A stretch of DNA of 64,000 bases from Archivesica marissinica (taxonomy: Eukaryota; Mollusca; Bivalvia; Venerida; Vesicomyidae). The DNA is taken from assembly GCA_014843695.1 (NCBI GenBank), contig CM026390.1, positions 10,425,890-10,489,889 of the forward strand, written 5' to 3'. This document shows positions 51,101 through 58,439 of this stretch, piece by piece. The number at the start of each line of letters is the position of its first letter. Within the stretch, counting starts at the first letter, position 1. The position numbers and the translations under genes were made by a program. Below the pieces are notes generated by a model. The model did not search any database and was not told the DNA's origin. It saw only the letters and a list, made by a program, of their open reading frames with translations.

Positions 51101-54100
51101 GCTGTTTGAAGTTCTAAATCTATACATTGAGTAGTTTAACTCTTTCCCTCATATAGGCACCTCTTAGACACCATTACCAATACGACATATGTAGTAGCTA
51201 AACCAATGTTCATAATTAAGGCCATAATCTCATGTAGTCCCCGTAATATCTAAGACGGTGGTATATATATGACGACTACTTATCCACTGCATAATAGCTA
51301 AATGGCTGTCGTTTGTATGGAGATATAATAATATATTAACCTAAATCTCTATGAAGGAATGGGTAAAGAGATATAGCTAGCGATGACAGCGAGCACAATA
51401 GGCCTTCTTATTATTTGAAAAGTTTAGTTTAAACAATATTTTTTTCATGAATAGTACATAGCACAGGAATAGTTGCAACCGCATAGTTAGGATAGGGGAA
51501 AACGTTACATAATAACTTATTCGAAACCATTTCCTTATATACAATTACATACACACATAGTATGTTATGACAGGTTACAGTACAAGTAGTATCTTTAGTA
51601 GGAACTATTTTATAATGTTAGAAAGCGAGCTTAAGCAAAAGACGGAATTAAAACATGCAAGAAAAACGTTCGGAAATGTATGCTTTCAGTTGGAATGTTT
51701 CGTTTTAATATAAAAGGAAGAGAGACACAAAGAAACTGGGAAAAAAAAACCTGTGATTTTCGAAAAGTTTAAAGTGCACTGATGAGTTCATTTACATGTT
51801 GGTGTTGCAAGAGCGGGTGATATTATGATTACCGTCTTATACATTGTATTTTCATTTTTACCCCCAAATTTGCCCCCAAGTGAATTGATTAATTGTGAAA
51901 TTACTATTTGTAAATGACCTCACTTTAAGGATATTTATAATAACAATGTAACTGGCAGTTCCTTCACTAATGTCCATCACTAATGTCCACTAGGACAAAT
52001 TTGGCATTGAATTTCAAGAAAACAAGAGCATAGAGGAACTACGGTAACACTCTTCATCAGCTTCATTTGAATCAAAATAACTCCGGGAGAGAGACTTTCT
52101 CCCCATAGTCTCCCATGGCTCAAGTCCTAGGAATGGCAAGATCACAACAGCTGGGGTAGCTGACCACAAATAGCCAGTAGATTTCTTAAAGGAAAAACGC
52201 CAACAATGGTAACATTGCTATTAATATCATCATATTCAACATGTCTGGCTGTAAAAAACATGTTTATAAAAACCCTTTTGAGGAGTTTATAGCGATTAAT
52301 ATGTTATGTTATATTTCGGGTTTTACGCCTGCATCAGCACCATTTTGGGCTATATCGCCGGCGGGCAGTTTACTTAACAACACCTTTCCTGGGCAGGCTC
52401 CAGCGGTTAACCAGTACTTGGGTGCACCAACCTCCGTAAGAAACTGCCAACTTTTTCATATAAATGAGACACGGTCTGAGCGGGGCTCGAACCCGTGAAC
52501 ATCAGTGATGATAGGTTACAGTGGTATACAAGTCAGCGACCTTAACCACTTATAGCGATTAAACGTCCACATATTGCGCAATAACTAGATCATGATCATA
52601 GTCATTTTAAAGCAGCATTACATCGTATGAAATAAAAGATATTTGAAAAATTCAATTTTTACGTATGGGTAGCAATGCTGCTACACATTCTAACATTATA
52701 ATGTGTATGCTTATGTGTTTTTTGCGATAAAACAAACTCGAAACCAAAAGTAGGACTTTCCGAGTCGATCAGTAACAAACTTGTTTACAACCGGAACGCA
52801 TCGTCTGCACTTGCTTACATTCGGAATGCATCGTCCCCATTTGTCCCACGTTGTCTTTTTTAATTAAATTACTTGATATGTTGATTCATACCTCTGTTAG
52901 CTAAGTCTTTTAGGGACATGTCTACATCCCAGTGAGGGGTTTAACATTAGAGGAAGATAGATAGTCTTTTATGTTCAAAATATATACGTTGTTTTCTACA
53001 TCCTCTGTTGTTTCACGCATGCGCACTGTGCGTGTTTACATTTCGTTGATAAACTGTGTTGATAAACAAATTCGCGTATACGACGGTTTAAATTTATTGG
53101 AATTTTATCGTTTCTGAGTGACTATTTCGATTTTTGTAAACACACACACATTAGTATTTATATTTTATTTATTGCGATGTAATGCTGCTTTAAGAATAAT
53201 TCACTCGGATTACTTTTGCCTTTATCACTTTTGCATGATGCATGTGATGTCACAACCGCACTTCCGACAGTTTTTATCGGAATAAATATTAACAGCCGGC
53301 AACCGCAATAGCTCAAATCATGGCATGCAAATGAACTACAATTAAAATAATATGCATAATTAATGCCATTTTAACCCTTTCCACACCACAGACCTCTAAA
53401 TAGGCTTACAAAAAGTGTAGATCCAGATGAGCCGGCTCATGACGAGCCGTCTCATCAGGATCTGCACTTTTTGCAGGTAATATTACTGTTTTTAGACAAA
53501 ATTACCCATTTTAATAAAATGAATTGGTCCAAATTTAATTTTATTATTAATTTATTGGTCTAAGAATGTCATGGACCAGTCCATGTCAGTTACTTGGTGT
53601 TGAATGGGTTAAAGCAATTTCACTGAATCTGTCAGAGAATGGAATCATAATATGGAAACACTTGTTATGATGTCACACAGGTCAGGTAACAGAAATGACG
53701 GCGGCATATATCGCTGCAGTCTGACTAATTTAGTAATTTTAAATTGCTGTACAAGATTTGTTTTTTTTGGTTTAAAAGTATTATGATTATGAAAGCATTG
53801 CTGAAACATGCTTAATCGATTGCAGGCTATGAAAACGCTAAACTTTATTTTGAAATGTGTAAAATCACCTGTGCGACATGAATATTTATAATAAATTACC
53901 GTTTAAACAGTAGATAGTTGCATATCTTGATAACAGTGTTTTGTAAAATGCTGGGTATGACTCTCGCAACTGACTGAAAATAGAACATCCAAAATATATA
54001 ATTACAATCAAACCTGTGTTAGTGATTCACCTCCATTAAGCAACCAACCTGTATTAAGCAGCCAGTTTCCAGATTCCCATTTGGTTGTTTTATTATATAT

Positions 54101-56851
54101 TTGACCTCTATTAAGCTGCCACCTGTGCTAAGCAGCCACTTTCTGACTCCCTTGGCTGGCTGCTTAAGACAGGTTTGACTGTCTGTATTTGATTCTTAGA
54201 AAGCAATGTTACCGTAACTCAGTGGTATTGTTAATACAGATTTACAGGAATTTTTATTAAAATTTCATGATTTATGTACAAGTAGACAAAGAAATATATC
54301 ATAATGTATCAATTTCCGGAATGTTTTTCTGTCATTTTCAGAGAGTAATTCCTGCCAATGAAAGCACTGGTAACTGAACTCCTGTTAATGAAAGCACTGG
54401 TAACTGAATTCCTGTTAATGAAAGCACTGGTGACTGAACTCCTGTTAATGAAAGCATTGGTAACTGAACTCCTGTTAATGAAAGCACTGGTAACTGAACT
54501 CCTGTTAATGAAAGCACTGGTAACTGAACTCCTGTTAATGAAAGCACTGGTAACTGAACTCCTGTTAATGAAAGCACTGGTAACTGAATTCCTGTTAATG
54601 AAAGCACTGGTGACTGAACTCCTGTTAATGAAAGCACTGGTAACTGAACTCCTGTTAATGAAAGCACTGGTAACTGAACTCCTGTTAATGAAAGCACTGG
54701 TAACTGAATTCCTGTTTATTGAAAGCACTGGTGACTGAATTATTGTCAATGAAAGCACGGGTAGCTGAATTAATGTCATTGAAAGCACTGGTAACTAAAT
54801 TATTGTTAATGAAAGCACTGGTAACTGAATTCATGTAAATGAAAGCACTGGTAACTGAATGCATGTCAATGAAAGCACTGGTAACTGAATTCCTGTTAAT
54901 GAAAGGACTGGTAACTGAATTCATGTAAATGAAAGCACTGGTAACTGAATTCATTTTAATGAAAGCACTGGTAACTGAATTCATGTAAATGAAAGCACTG
55001 GTAACTGAATTCATGTAAATGAAAGCACTGGTAACTGAATTCATGTAAATGAAAGCACTGGTAACTGAATTCATGTAAATGAAAGCACTGGTAACTGAAT
55101 TCATTTTAATGAAAGCACTGGTAACTGAATTCATGTAAATGAAAGGACTGGTAACTGAATTCATGTAAATGAAAGCACTGGTAACTGAATTCATGTAAAT
55201 GAAAGCACTGGTAACTGAATTCATGTAAATGAAAGCACTGGTAACTGAATTCATGTAAATGAAAGCACTGGTAACTGAATTCATGTAAATGAAAGCACTG
55301 GTAACTGAATTCATGTAAATGAAAGCACTGGTAACTGAATTCATGTAAATGAAAGCACTGGTAACTGAATTCATTTTAATGAAAGCACTGGTAACTGAAT
55401 TCATGTAAATGAAAGGACTGGTAACTGAATTCATGTAAATGAAAGCACTGGTAACTGAATTCCTGTTAATGAAAGGACTGGTAACTGAATTCATGTAAAT
55501 GAAAGCACTGGTAACTGAATTCATTTTAATGAAAGCACTGGTAACTGAATTCATGTAAATGAAAGGACTGGTAACTGAATTCATGTAAATGAAAGCACTG
55601 GTAACTGAATTCATGTAAATGAAAGGACTGGTAACTGAATTCATGTAAATGAAAGCACTGGTAACTGAATTCATTTTAATGAAAGCACTGGTAACTGAAT
55701 TCATGTAAATGAAAGGACTGGTAACTGAATTCATGTAAATGAAAGCACTGGTAACTGAATTCCTGTTAATGAAAGGACTGGTAACTGAATTCATGTCAAT
55801 GAATGGACTGGTAACTGAATTCATGTCAATGAAAGGACTGGTAACTGAATTCATGTAAATGAAAGCACTGGTAACTGAATTCATGTCAATGAAAGGACTG
55901 GTAACTGAATTCATGTCAATGAAAGGACTGGTAACTAAATTCATGTCAATGAAAGGACTGGTAACTGAATTCATGTCAATGAATGGACTGGCAGGGCCGT
56001 CGCTGGAGCTATTTTGATGATATGCACAGCCAAATATGCTTGTTTGTCGAGTGAGCTTAGCGAGCGAGTACGCATTTCAATGCATTTTGTAACATACAAT
56101 TGCAGGACTAAAGTTCTCACAACAAGCCGTATAAATGTACACATTAAGGCTAGATATATAATATACATGATCTATCGCCCTTATCAATTAAACAAGCATG
56201 TAAAATAGCACACACTAAATTTAGAGGTGCACGATATTTGCAATGGGCTCAATTATTCCGCCACTCCACACATCACGGTGCCTATGTATCCCTACTTCCC
56301 CCGCCCCCCCGGGGTTTTAAATTTTAATGCATTTTTGGAGTTTTCTTTTTTTTTCATTTTCTGAGACCAATGATACGCACGTGCGTACTTGCGTATGCCC
56401 AGCGACGGGCCTGACTGGTAACTGAATTCCTGTTTATTGAAAACATTGGTAACTGAATTAATGTCATTGAAAGCACTGGTAACTGAATCAATATCAAATG
56501 CTTTTTTGAATGAAAGCACTGGTAACTGAATTCCTGTTAATGAAAGGACTGATAACTGAATTCATGTTAATGAAAGCACTGGTAAATGAATTCATGTTAA
56601 TGAAAGCAATGGTAACTGAATTCATGTTAATGAAAGGACTTTTGTAGTAATTAATATAAGTTGTAAGAACTTGTTACGCAATCAAACTAAAATAAATTTG
56701 TATAAACTAAAGTTGTACGTACCTCCGTAATAATCTGTCTCAACGTCCCAATAGGTCCTGTACATAAGACAGCTGAATCCCGATACAGCATACACAGTGT
56801 GCCCACGACAAACAGTATGCAGTAAATGATTAACATATACAGAAGCTCCAT
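26817..56851 (-). CDS. ZDHHC4: ZDHHC4-like palmitoyltransferase, complete six-exon gene
   Basis: DHHC-type S-acyltransferase: it autoacylates the DHHC cysteine with palmitoyl-CoA and passes the acyl chain to protein cysteines at membranes. Coding exons on the minus strand in order are 56851-56723, 53973-53900, 42587-42418, 31199-31065, 30177-29930 and 27152-26817. They total 1092 nt, 363 residues plus TGA, with all phases compatible and all introns GT-AG. Hydrophobic segments lie near residues 3-24, 70-95, 104-118, 196-220 and 258-287. The DPG motif is at 126-128 and the cysteine-rich domain starts at C155. DHHC is at 180-183 with catalytic C183, and the TTxE motif is TTNE at 291-294. The C-terminus is KIKVS, a possible K-x-K-x-x ER-retrieval signal. 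The order [18 protein letters not shown], then NQTTNE, and the length are closest to vertebrate ZDHHC4 (344 aa as recalled). The gene is convergent with ADSL. Confidence 0.92.
27629..28110 (-). mobile_element. SINE family A with an internal tandem expansion
   Basis: In reverse this is a family A SINE: ccatcagcaccattttgggctat, tcctaggcaagctccagcagttaaccagtacttgg, and gtcagcgatcttagccactcgac, the last block duplicated. The segment attttgggctatggtgggtagtttacctaatcacac is repeated in tandem inside it. Confidence 0.8.
27663..27953. repeat. 36-bp minisatellite born within a SINE
   Basis: Eight near-identical units of attttgggctatggtggg-tagtttacctaatcacac inside the family A SINE body. The same stretch is single-copy in the other family A copies (for example 52339-52385). 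Confidence 0.88.
28135..29945 (-). repeat. 26-bp minisatellite made of the ZDHHC4 DHHC-exon donor splice site
   Basis: On the minus strand the unit is gtatagtaga-atcggtcgccttccag. Its last 15 or so bases are the end of exon 5 (TCGGTCGCCTTCCAG) and its first bases are the intron start gtatagtag. Roughly 70 units, including 17- and 22-bp short forms, keep the core CTTCCAG|gtatag, with length changes confined to the part between cores. Read-through from the exon meets TAG in the second codon. Confidence 0.95.
29930..30177 (-). CDS. ZDHHC4: ZDHHC4 coding exon 5, catalytic DHHC exon
   Basis: Acceptor gtttattacag, donor TTCCAG|gtatag. Encodes [34 protein letters not shown] and [15 protein letters not shown], then a lumenal loop ending SVAFQ. 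DHHC is the active site. Both splice sites sit inside tandem arrays: the acceptor is repeated upstream (30178-30395) and the donor downstream (28135-29945). Only the copy adjoining the homologous coding sequence keeps the frame. Confidence 0.95.
30178..30395 (-). repeat. 31-bp minisatellite made of the ZDHHC4 DHHC-exon acceptor
   Basis: On the minus strand the unit is tgtttataatatgtcattgc-gtttattacag. The copy next to exon 5 provides the real acceptor gcgtttattacag|C. About five further copies of the tttattacag end lie upstream, with some partial units of 19-20 bp. Confidence 0.92.
30633..30800 (+). mobile_element. SINE family D, 3' portion
   Basis: ggtcctcggatcgggatttatgtaagatggattggtggttgccagatcagacaggagtgttttctctgg ... 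atgaccacatatacgctttcatcc ... gattaatatataag. Confidence 0.55.
30838..30960. mobile_element. Fragment of MITE family 3
   Basis: ttgcaaacagcatagagccagatcagacatgccgtctgatcaggctctgttgtttgctattcag plus ctgaatagcaaacggcata match the inner hairpins of family 3. The TTAA ends are absent. Confidence 0.6.
31065..31199 (-). CDS. ZDHHC4: ZDHHC4 coding exon 4 (DPG and first zinc-binding residues)
   Basis: Acceptor cttctacag, donor gtatgt. Encodes [29 protein letters not shown] and [19 protein letters not shown] follows TM2 as in other DHHC enzymes. CxxC and KPARSKHC open the cysteine-rich domain. Confidence 0.94.
31303..31546. mobile_element. TTAA-flanked MITE, family 3 relative with two strong hairpins
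   Basis: ttaaccctttgcctgctgag ... ccgctagcgtgcaaagggttaa. Two perfect-looking stems sit inside: gatccagatcagccgcggcgt/acgccgcgtctgatcaggatc and agcctgatcagacggcacg/cgtgccgtctgatctggct. Confidence 0.75.
32513..32793 (-). mobile_element. SINE family B in the left arm of the palindrome
   Basis: Complete reverse copy (tttatttatcgtcgctaccgg ... gacgggggatcgaacctgcgatcc ... ggactacatatccgtctgt). It is absent from the matching place in the right arm (about 41180), so it inserted after the arms formed. Confidence 0.8.
32948..34710 (+). repeat. 60/61-bp minisatellite with 121-bp higher-order unit, plus orientation
   Basis: Unit roughly ggggtcacttttccatgccatagaataatgaccccctgtatattaactatatgagtgag. From about 33700 it becomes gggtgtcactatccatatcacagaataatcatccccatatgtgtagattatatgagtgggag. 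Between 34082 and 34660 a two-unit 121-bp block repeats at least four times almost exactly. Confidence 0.93.
34711..34820. repeat. Unique core of the inverted array (copy 1)
   Basis: ttgcaataagctggtttaatcaaacac ... gcttatcgatatgg separates plus and inverted arrays. It is repeated with few changes at 37590-37700. Confidence 0.85.
34821..35330 (-). repeat. Inverted 60-bp array (copy 1)
   Basis: Reverse complement of the 32948-33700 unit: catggaaaagtgacccc-ctcactcatatagttaatatacaggggggtcattattctatgg, about nine units. It ends in agtgacctaccctcaatcagataat next to the gap. Confidence 0.9.
35441..36440. other. Assembly gap of exactly 1000 N
   Basis: Exactly 1000 N, which looks like a placeholder of unknown true size. 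Any ORF crossing it is meaningless. Confidence 0.99.
36441..37589 (+). repeat. 60/61-bp array, plus orientation (copy 2)
   Basis: Same unit and same 121-bp block as 33700-34710, ending with the identical transition catcgtataggataatcatccccatatgagtggg-type sequence into the unique core. Confidence 0.92.
37590..38200 (-). repeat. Unique core and inverted 60-bp array (copy 2)
   Basis: Core 37590-37700, then inverted units to about 38200. Nearly identical to 34711-35330, including the unusual ggggggggtcattatttatgg and gtgcccccccccctcagttttacag irregularities. Confidence 0.9.
38275..41035. repeat. 26-bp minisatellite, about 100 units
   Basis: Unit gcatgggggtcacattctac-atgtat with short inserted gcatgggg-type half units and one-base losses. 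The start of the same array appears at 35353-35440, cut by the gap. Long ORFs in several plus frames are by-products. Confidence 0.95.
41838..42233 (+). mobile_element. SINE family C split by a TTAA MITE
   Basis: acaattgtgcccttaggcaaggcatttaaattcc ... aggaatgaggtctcgtgagtga, then the MITE 41935-42182, then tataagttgtaagaacttgt ... aaataaatttgtataaacta. Confidence 0.8.
41935..42182. mobile_element. TTAA-flanked MITE, family 3, nested in a SINE
   Basis: ttaacccatttcattctggataccg ... atatccagaatgaaatgggttaa. The SINE's single TTAA (gagtgattaatataag) is duplicated on both sides, giving direct proof of a TTAA target-site duplication. Confidence 0.87.
42418..42587 (-). CDS. ZDHHC4: ZDHHC4 coding exon 3
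   Basis: Acceptor gttttttcag, donor gtaaga. Encodes [33 protein letters not shown] and [18 protein letters not shown], then HKAWT, carrying two membrane segments of the four-to-five TM topology. Confidence 0.92.
42627..42912 (-). mobile_element. SINE family B copy next to ZDHHC4 exon 3
   Basis: gttttatgtttatatagcgtcgctac ... gacggggaatcgaacctgggatccctggattaccagtccagcgtgttaccactggactacagatccatctg in reverse. It lies 40 bp upstream (in gene direction) of exon 3. Confidence 0.78.
42913..43693. other. ZDHHC4 intron 2 segment: nothing recognised
   Basis: Unique-looking AT-rich DNA. A minus-strand open stretch ending AATAG|gtatgt near 43418 was tested as a missing exon and rejected. The true exon 2 is at 53900. 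Confidence 0.5.
43694..46110. repeat. 34-bp minisatellite, about 71 units, ZDHHC4 intron 2
   Basis: Unit tgtcaatcactcagactatt-ctcccactatttgc, with variants atatgc, cttgc, and a 29-bp form lacking cagac. The period is 1 mod 3, so the same sequence is read in all three plus frames, each open for about 800 codons. Confidence 0.96.
46195..48917. repeat. 64/55-bp minisatellite, about 45 units, ZDHHC4 intron 2
   Basis: Unit ctaggctaggttggcatgca-ctatgtaagtattcctgtat-ataacatatagtatcctaagtatt. Units before about 48115 are mostly 64 bp. After that they are a uniform 55-bp form lacking tatcctaag. Each carries tatgtaagtatt, a donor-like motif, but on the strand opposite to the gene. Confidence 0.95.
48969..49384 (-). 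mobile_element. SINE family A split by a TTAA MITE
   Basis: ttttacgccgtcatcagcaccattttgggc ... ggctcgaacccgtgaccatcagtgatgataggttacagtgg, then the MITE, then ccactcgacaatggaggcag. Confidence 0.8.
49187..49360. mobile_element. TTAA-flanked MITE, family 3, nested in a SINE
   Basis: ttaacacatttcattctggatac ... ggtatccagaatcaaatgggttaa. Internally deleted (174 bp). It interrupts a family A SINE at its gaccTTAAccac site, which is duplicated. Confidence 0.82.
49400..50220. other. ZDHHC4 intron 2 segment: nothing recognised
   Basis: Read on both strands with no convincing exon or repeat family. A donor-like tacaag|gttagt on the plus strand at 49498 has no coding support. Confidence 0.45.
50222..50505. 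mobile_element. Inverted-repeat element with taccagggttc ends
   Basis: gtataccagggttcctgctgtcgg ... gatgttgaaccctggtatac. The terminal gtataccagggtt and aaccctggtatac are exact inverses. The interior has repeated attggcgcaa/attggctccaa motifs. Confidence 0.65.
50506..51135. other. ZDHHC4 intron 2 segment: nothing recognised
   Basis: No coding similarity or repeat family identified between the taccagggttc element and the family 2 MITE. Confidence 0.4.
51136..51366. mobile_element. MITE family 2 (opposite orientation)
   Basis: ttaactctttccctcatataggcacctctt ... cctaaatctctatgaaggaatgggtaa. It is family 2 in reverse. The right TTAA is mutated to GTAA. Confidence 0.72.
51367..52300. other. ZDHHC4 intron 2 segment: nothing recognised
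   Basis: A minus-strand open stretch ending AATCACAG|gtttt near 51752 was examined as an exon and rejected for wrong phase and a weak donor. Confidence 0.4.
52301..52549 (-). mobile_element. SINE family A, full copy
   Basis: tatgttatatttcgggttttacgcctgcatcagcacc ... gagacacggtctgagcggggctcgaacccgtgaac ... gtggtatacaagtcagcgaccttaaccact in reverse. The 5' 20 bp of the tRNA head is missing. Confidence 0.8.
52607..53193. mobile_element. TTAA-flanked element, family 4, about 0.6 kb
   Basis: TTAA then agcagcattacatcgtatgaaataaaag ... attgcgatgtaatgctgct then TTAA, with inverted ends. A second copy is at 63318-63930. It contains a GC-richer core with cgcatgcgcactgtgcgtg. No transposase ORF. Confidence 0.8.
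53371..53612. mobile_element. TTAA-flanked MITE, family 1
   Basis: ttaaccctttccacacc ... ggtgttgaatgggttaa. It lies 290 bp downstream (gene direction) of ZDHHC4 exon 2. Confidence 0.77.
53900..53973 (-). CDS. ZDHHC4: ZDHHC4 coding exon 2
   Basis: Acceptor tattttcag, donor CG|gtaatt. Encodes [16 protein letters not shown] then ICNYLLFK, with the split Arg codon completed by exon 3. It aligns with the IIPxCLQ...HYLFxxRN linker of ZDHHC4. It starts in phase 0 and ends in phase 2, exactly as exons 1 and 3 need. Confidence 0.87.
54003..54182. mobile_element. MITE with TACAATCAAACCTGT ends
   Basis: tacaatcaaacctgtgttag ... cttaagacaggtttgactgtc. Same family as 3470-3633. It abuts the upstream side of ZDHHC4 exon 2 (30 bp away). 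In both genes a copy sits within 35 bp of an acceptor. Confidence 0.68.
54351..56640. repeat. 30-bp minisatellite, about 60 units, ZDHHC4 intron 1, interrupted by a MITE
   Basis: Unit ttcatgtaaatgaaagcact-ggtaactgaa. The left part prefers ctcctgttaatg and the right part ttcatgtaaatg/ttcatgtcaatg. Array runs 54351-55991 and 56414-56640. It lies between exons 1 and 2. Confidence 0.95.
55992..56413. mobile_element. 422-bp MITE nested in the 30-bp array
   Basis: Ends cagggccgtcgctgg and ccagcgacgggcctg are inverted with one mismatch. It is flanked by an exact 5-bp duplication actgg (55987-55991, 56414-56418) of array sequence. CAGGG ends resemble hAT-type elements, but a 5-bp duplication is not the usual 8, so the superfamily is open. 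Confidence 0.8.
56640..56712 (+). mobile_element. SINE family C, 3' tail
   Basis: gtaattaatataagttgtaagaacttgttacgcaatcaaactaaaataaatttgtataaactaaa, between the 30-bp array and the ZDHHC4 exon 1 donor. Confidence 0.65.
56723..56851 (-). CDS. ZDHHC4: ZDHHC4 coding exon 1 (start codon)
   Basis: ATG at 56851-56849, reading [31 protein letters not shown] and [12 protein letters not shown], with donor gtacgt. The N-terminal membrane anchor matches the hydrophobic start of ZDHHC4. The start was chosen as the first ATG followed by a membrane segment. An upstream 5' UTR exon cannot be excluded. Confidence 0.85.
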
Positions 56852-56943
56852 CTTCACAGGTTATCTCATACTCATATATTGCTTTGTGAAATTTTAACCA
56901 CCATCCTTAAAAACAAACAAATTAAGTAATTCAAATATTCTTT

Positions 56944-57172
56944 CATTTTATGTATGTATGGTATGTATGTTCCTTTAATGTCAAACCCCTCGCGGGGACT
57001 TAGACATGTTTTCCTGGACAGGCTTAGCCGACCTAAGCGATTAACCAGTACTAAGCAATGTGTGTGTGAGGTGCCTTGCTCAATGACACTACATACGTGG
57101 CCTGACCGAGTATCGAACCCGGGACCGTTTGATTCCAAATCCGACGCTCTACCACTGGACCACGGACGCCAT
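56944..57172 (-). mobile_element. SINE family E copy
   Basis: In reverse, ggcgtccgtggtccagtggtagagcgtcgg A box and tcccgggttcgatactcggtcagg B box, then gagcaaggcacctcacacaca and ccccgcgaggggtttgacattaaagg with a catacatac tail. Confidence 0.82.
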
Positions 57173-57179
57173 ATCATTA

Positions 57180-58170
57180 TTAAATATATATAATATCTGT
57201 TAGAGAACTTAATCTCTCCATATAGTTTTTGTGATTATGACCGAGAAATCAGTCATTTGTGATGGAAAGTAGACCACCCTGGGCATGAACAAAGCAGTGG
57301 ACGAATAACATTATACCTCGAGAATTTGGGCCCATCGAAAACAAGAGATACCACAATACCAACTAGATTTCCGATAATATCCTGGCGTGAAGAGTTTTTG
57401 GCGAGAACATCTGTTATGTACTCAGTACTATATCACCGGAAACCAGTAACACTGGGATATTGAATGAATCGAATGTTAATAGCTTCCATTGTGGGTGCGT
57501 TTAACGTGTGTGGAAGCCGAATGTTCCAAGGTTTTGTGCGATCTGTCAAAGAAATAGATTAATGATTTTGCCAGAACTGTTTAAAGTTAGGTCACACACA
57601 CACCCATTTTGTCAACAACTGAACAGCTGATGGTTGACATAGATAAACTGATAAAATAAATATTATGATAATGAAAATTAAATAAAGAGCTTTACCATCT
57701 GGAGAACAGGGACTACCATGCTACAGTAATTTATTTTACACATGTTATAACTGGTGCTGTATCAACGTTCGGGTACTTACTTGAACAACATGTACGAAAT
57801 ACTGATATTTAAGATTATTCAAGATTCGATTTGAAGGAATTTTATACATTTTAATTCTCATGACGCACCGATCATAGAATTTTGATTTACCCAAATCCAC
57901 TAGAATAATCTGACTGTCACACTATAAGGTTTGGCACGTAAAGGGTGTTAATATACTGTTTATTTTATAATATGGCAAGACCCCTACTGCCATGGATCTT
58001 ATATGAAAACAAGCGTTACCTATCAATGGGAGAAAGCCAATAAATATGAAGTCAAAATCAATTGCGAAATTGACATTATAGGCGGAATATACCATTGTCG
58101 TACCGGTATTCAGCCAGTTAAGGCTTTTCAGTGAATGGCTTCTTGTCAGTTTGTTTTACATTTTATTGCT
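57180..58170. other. 5' flank of ZDHHC4: nothing firmly recognised
   Basis: Probably contains the ZDHHC4 promoter and any non-coding first exon. No TATA box, CpG-rich block or homologous coding segment stands out by eye. Confidence 0.35.
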
Positions 58171-58171
58171 G

Positions 58172-58434
58172 ATAGACTGATCTGTACTCCAGTGGTAACA
58201 CGTTGGACTGATAATTCAGGGATCGCAGGTTCGATCCCCCGTCTGACCCTAATAAAATTAACAGTCTTTCAGATGGGACTTTACACTGTGCACGTACAAA
58301 AACAGAGGAGACTATGGGGTGGATCTCTGTCTGTATCATTACACTATCCTCCAAACATCTCAAATGACTAATCTCTTCAGGAGGCGTCGCTCATAGGAGC
58401 AACCGATAGCGACGATAAATAAACGTAAAACACA
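58172..58434 (+). mobile_element. SINE family B copy
   Basis: agactgatctgtactccagtggtaacacgttggactg, gcaggttcgatcccccgtctgaccctaataaaattaac, body, and cgacgataaataaacgtaaaacacac. Confidence 0.8.
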
Positions 58435-58439
58435 CTGTT

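Noticed and set aside
51750..51785. Minus-strand LFENH + AG|gttttt as ZDHHC4 exon 2
   Set aside because: In-frame stop just upstream, wrong 5' phase and a very weak donor.
54240..54355. Minus-strand open stretch after cattggcag ([17 protein letters not shown]) as an exon
   Set aside because: No donor in the required phase, and the real exon 2 lies 370 bp further on. The resemblance to the HY motif is chance.
54685..55974. 429-codon minus-strand frame ([10 protein letters not shown] repeats)
   Set aside because: 30-bp array inside ZDHHC4 intron 1; open because 30 is a multiple of three.
56014..56208. Short ORFs inside the 422-bp MITE
   Set aside because: No similarity to transposases; they fall within a non-autonomous element.
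58172..58260. Functional tRNA gene (A and B boxes, ccagtggtaacacg...ggttcgatccccc)
   Set aside because: The same head occurs many times fused to a constant body and tail, so it is a SINE head. The cloverleaf 3' half does not close properly.
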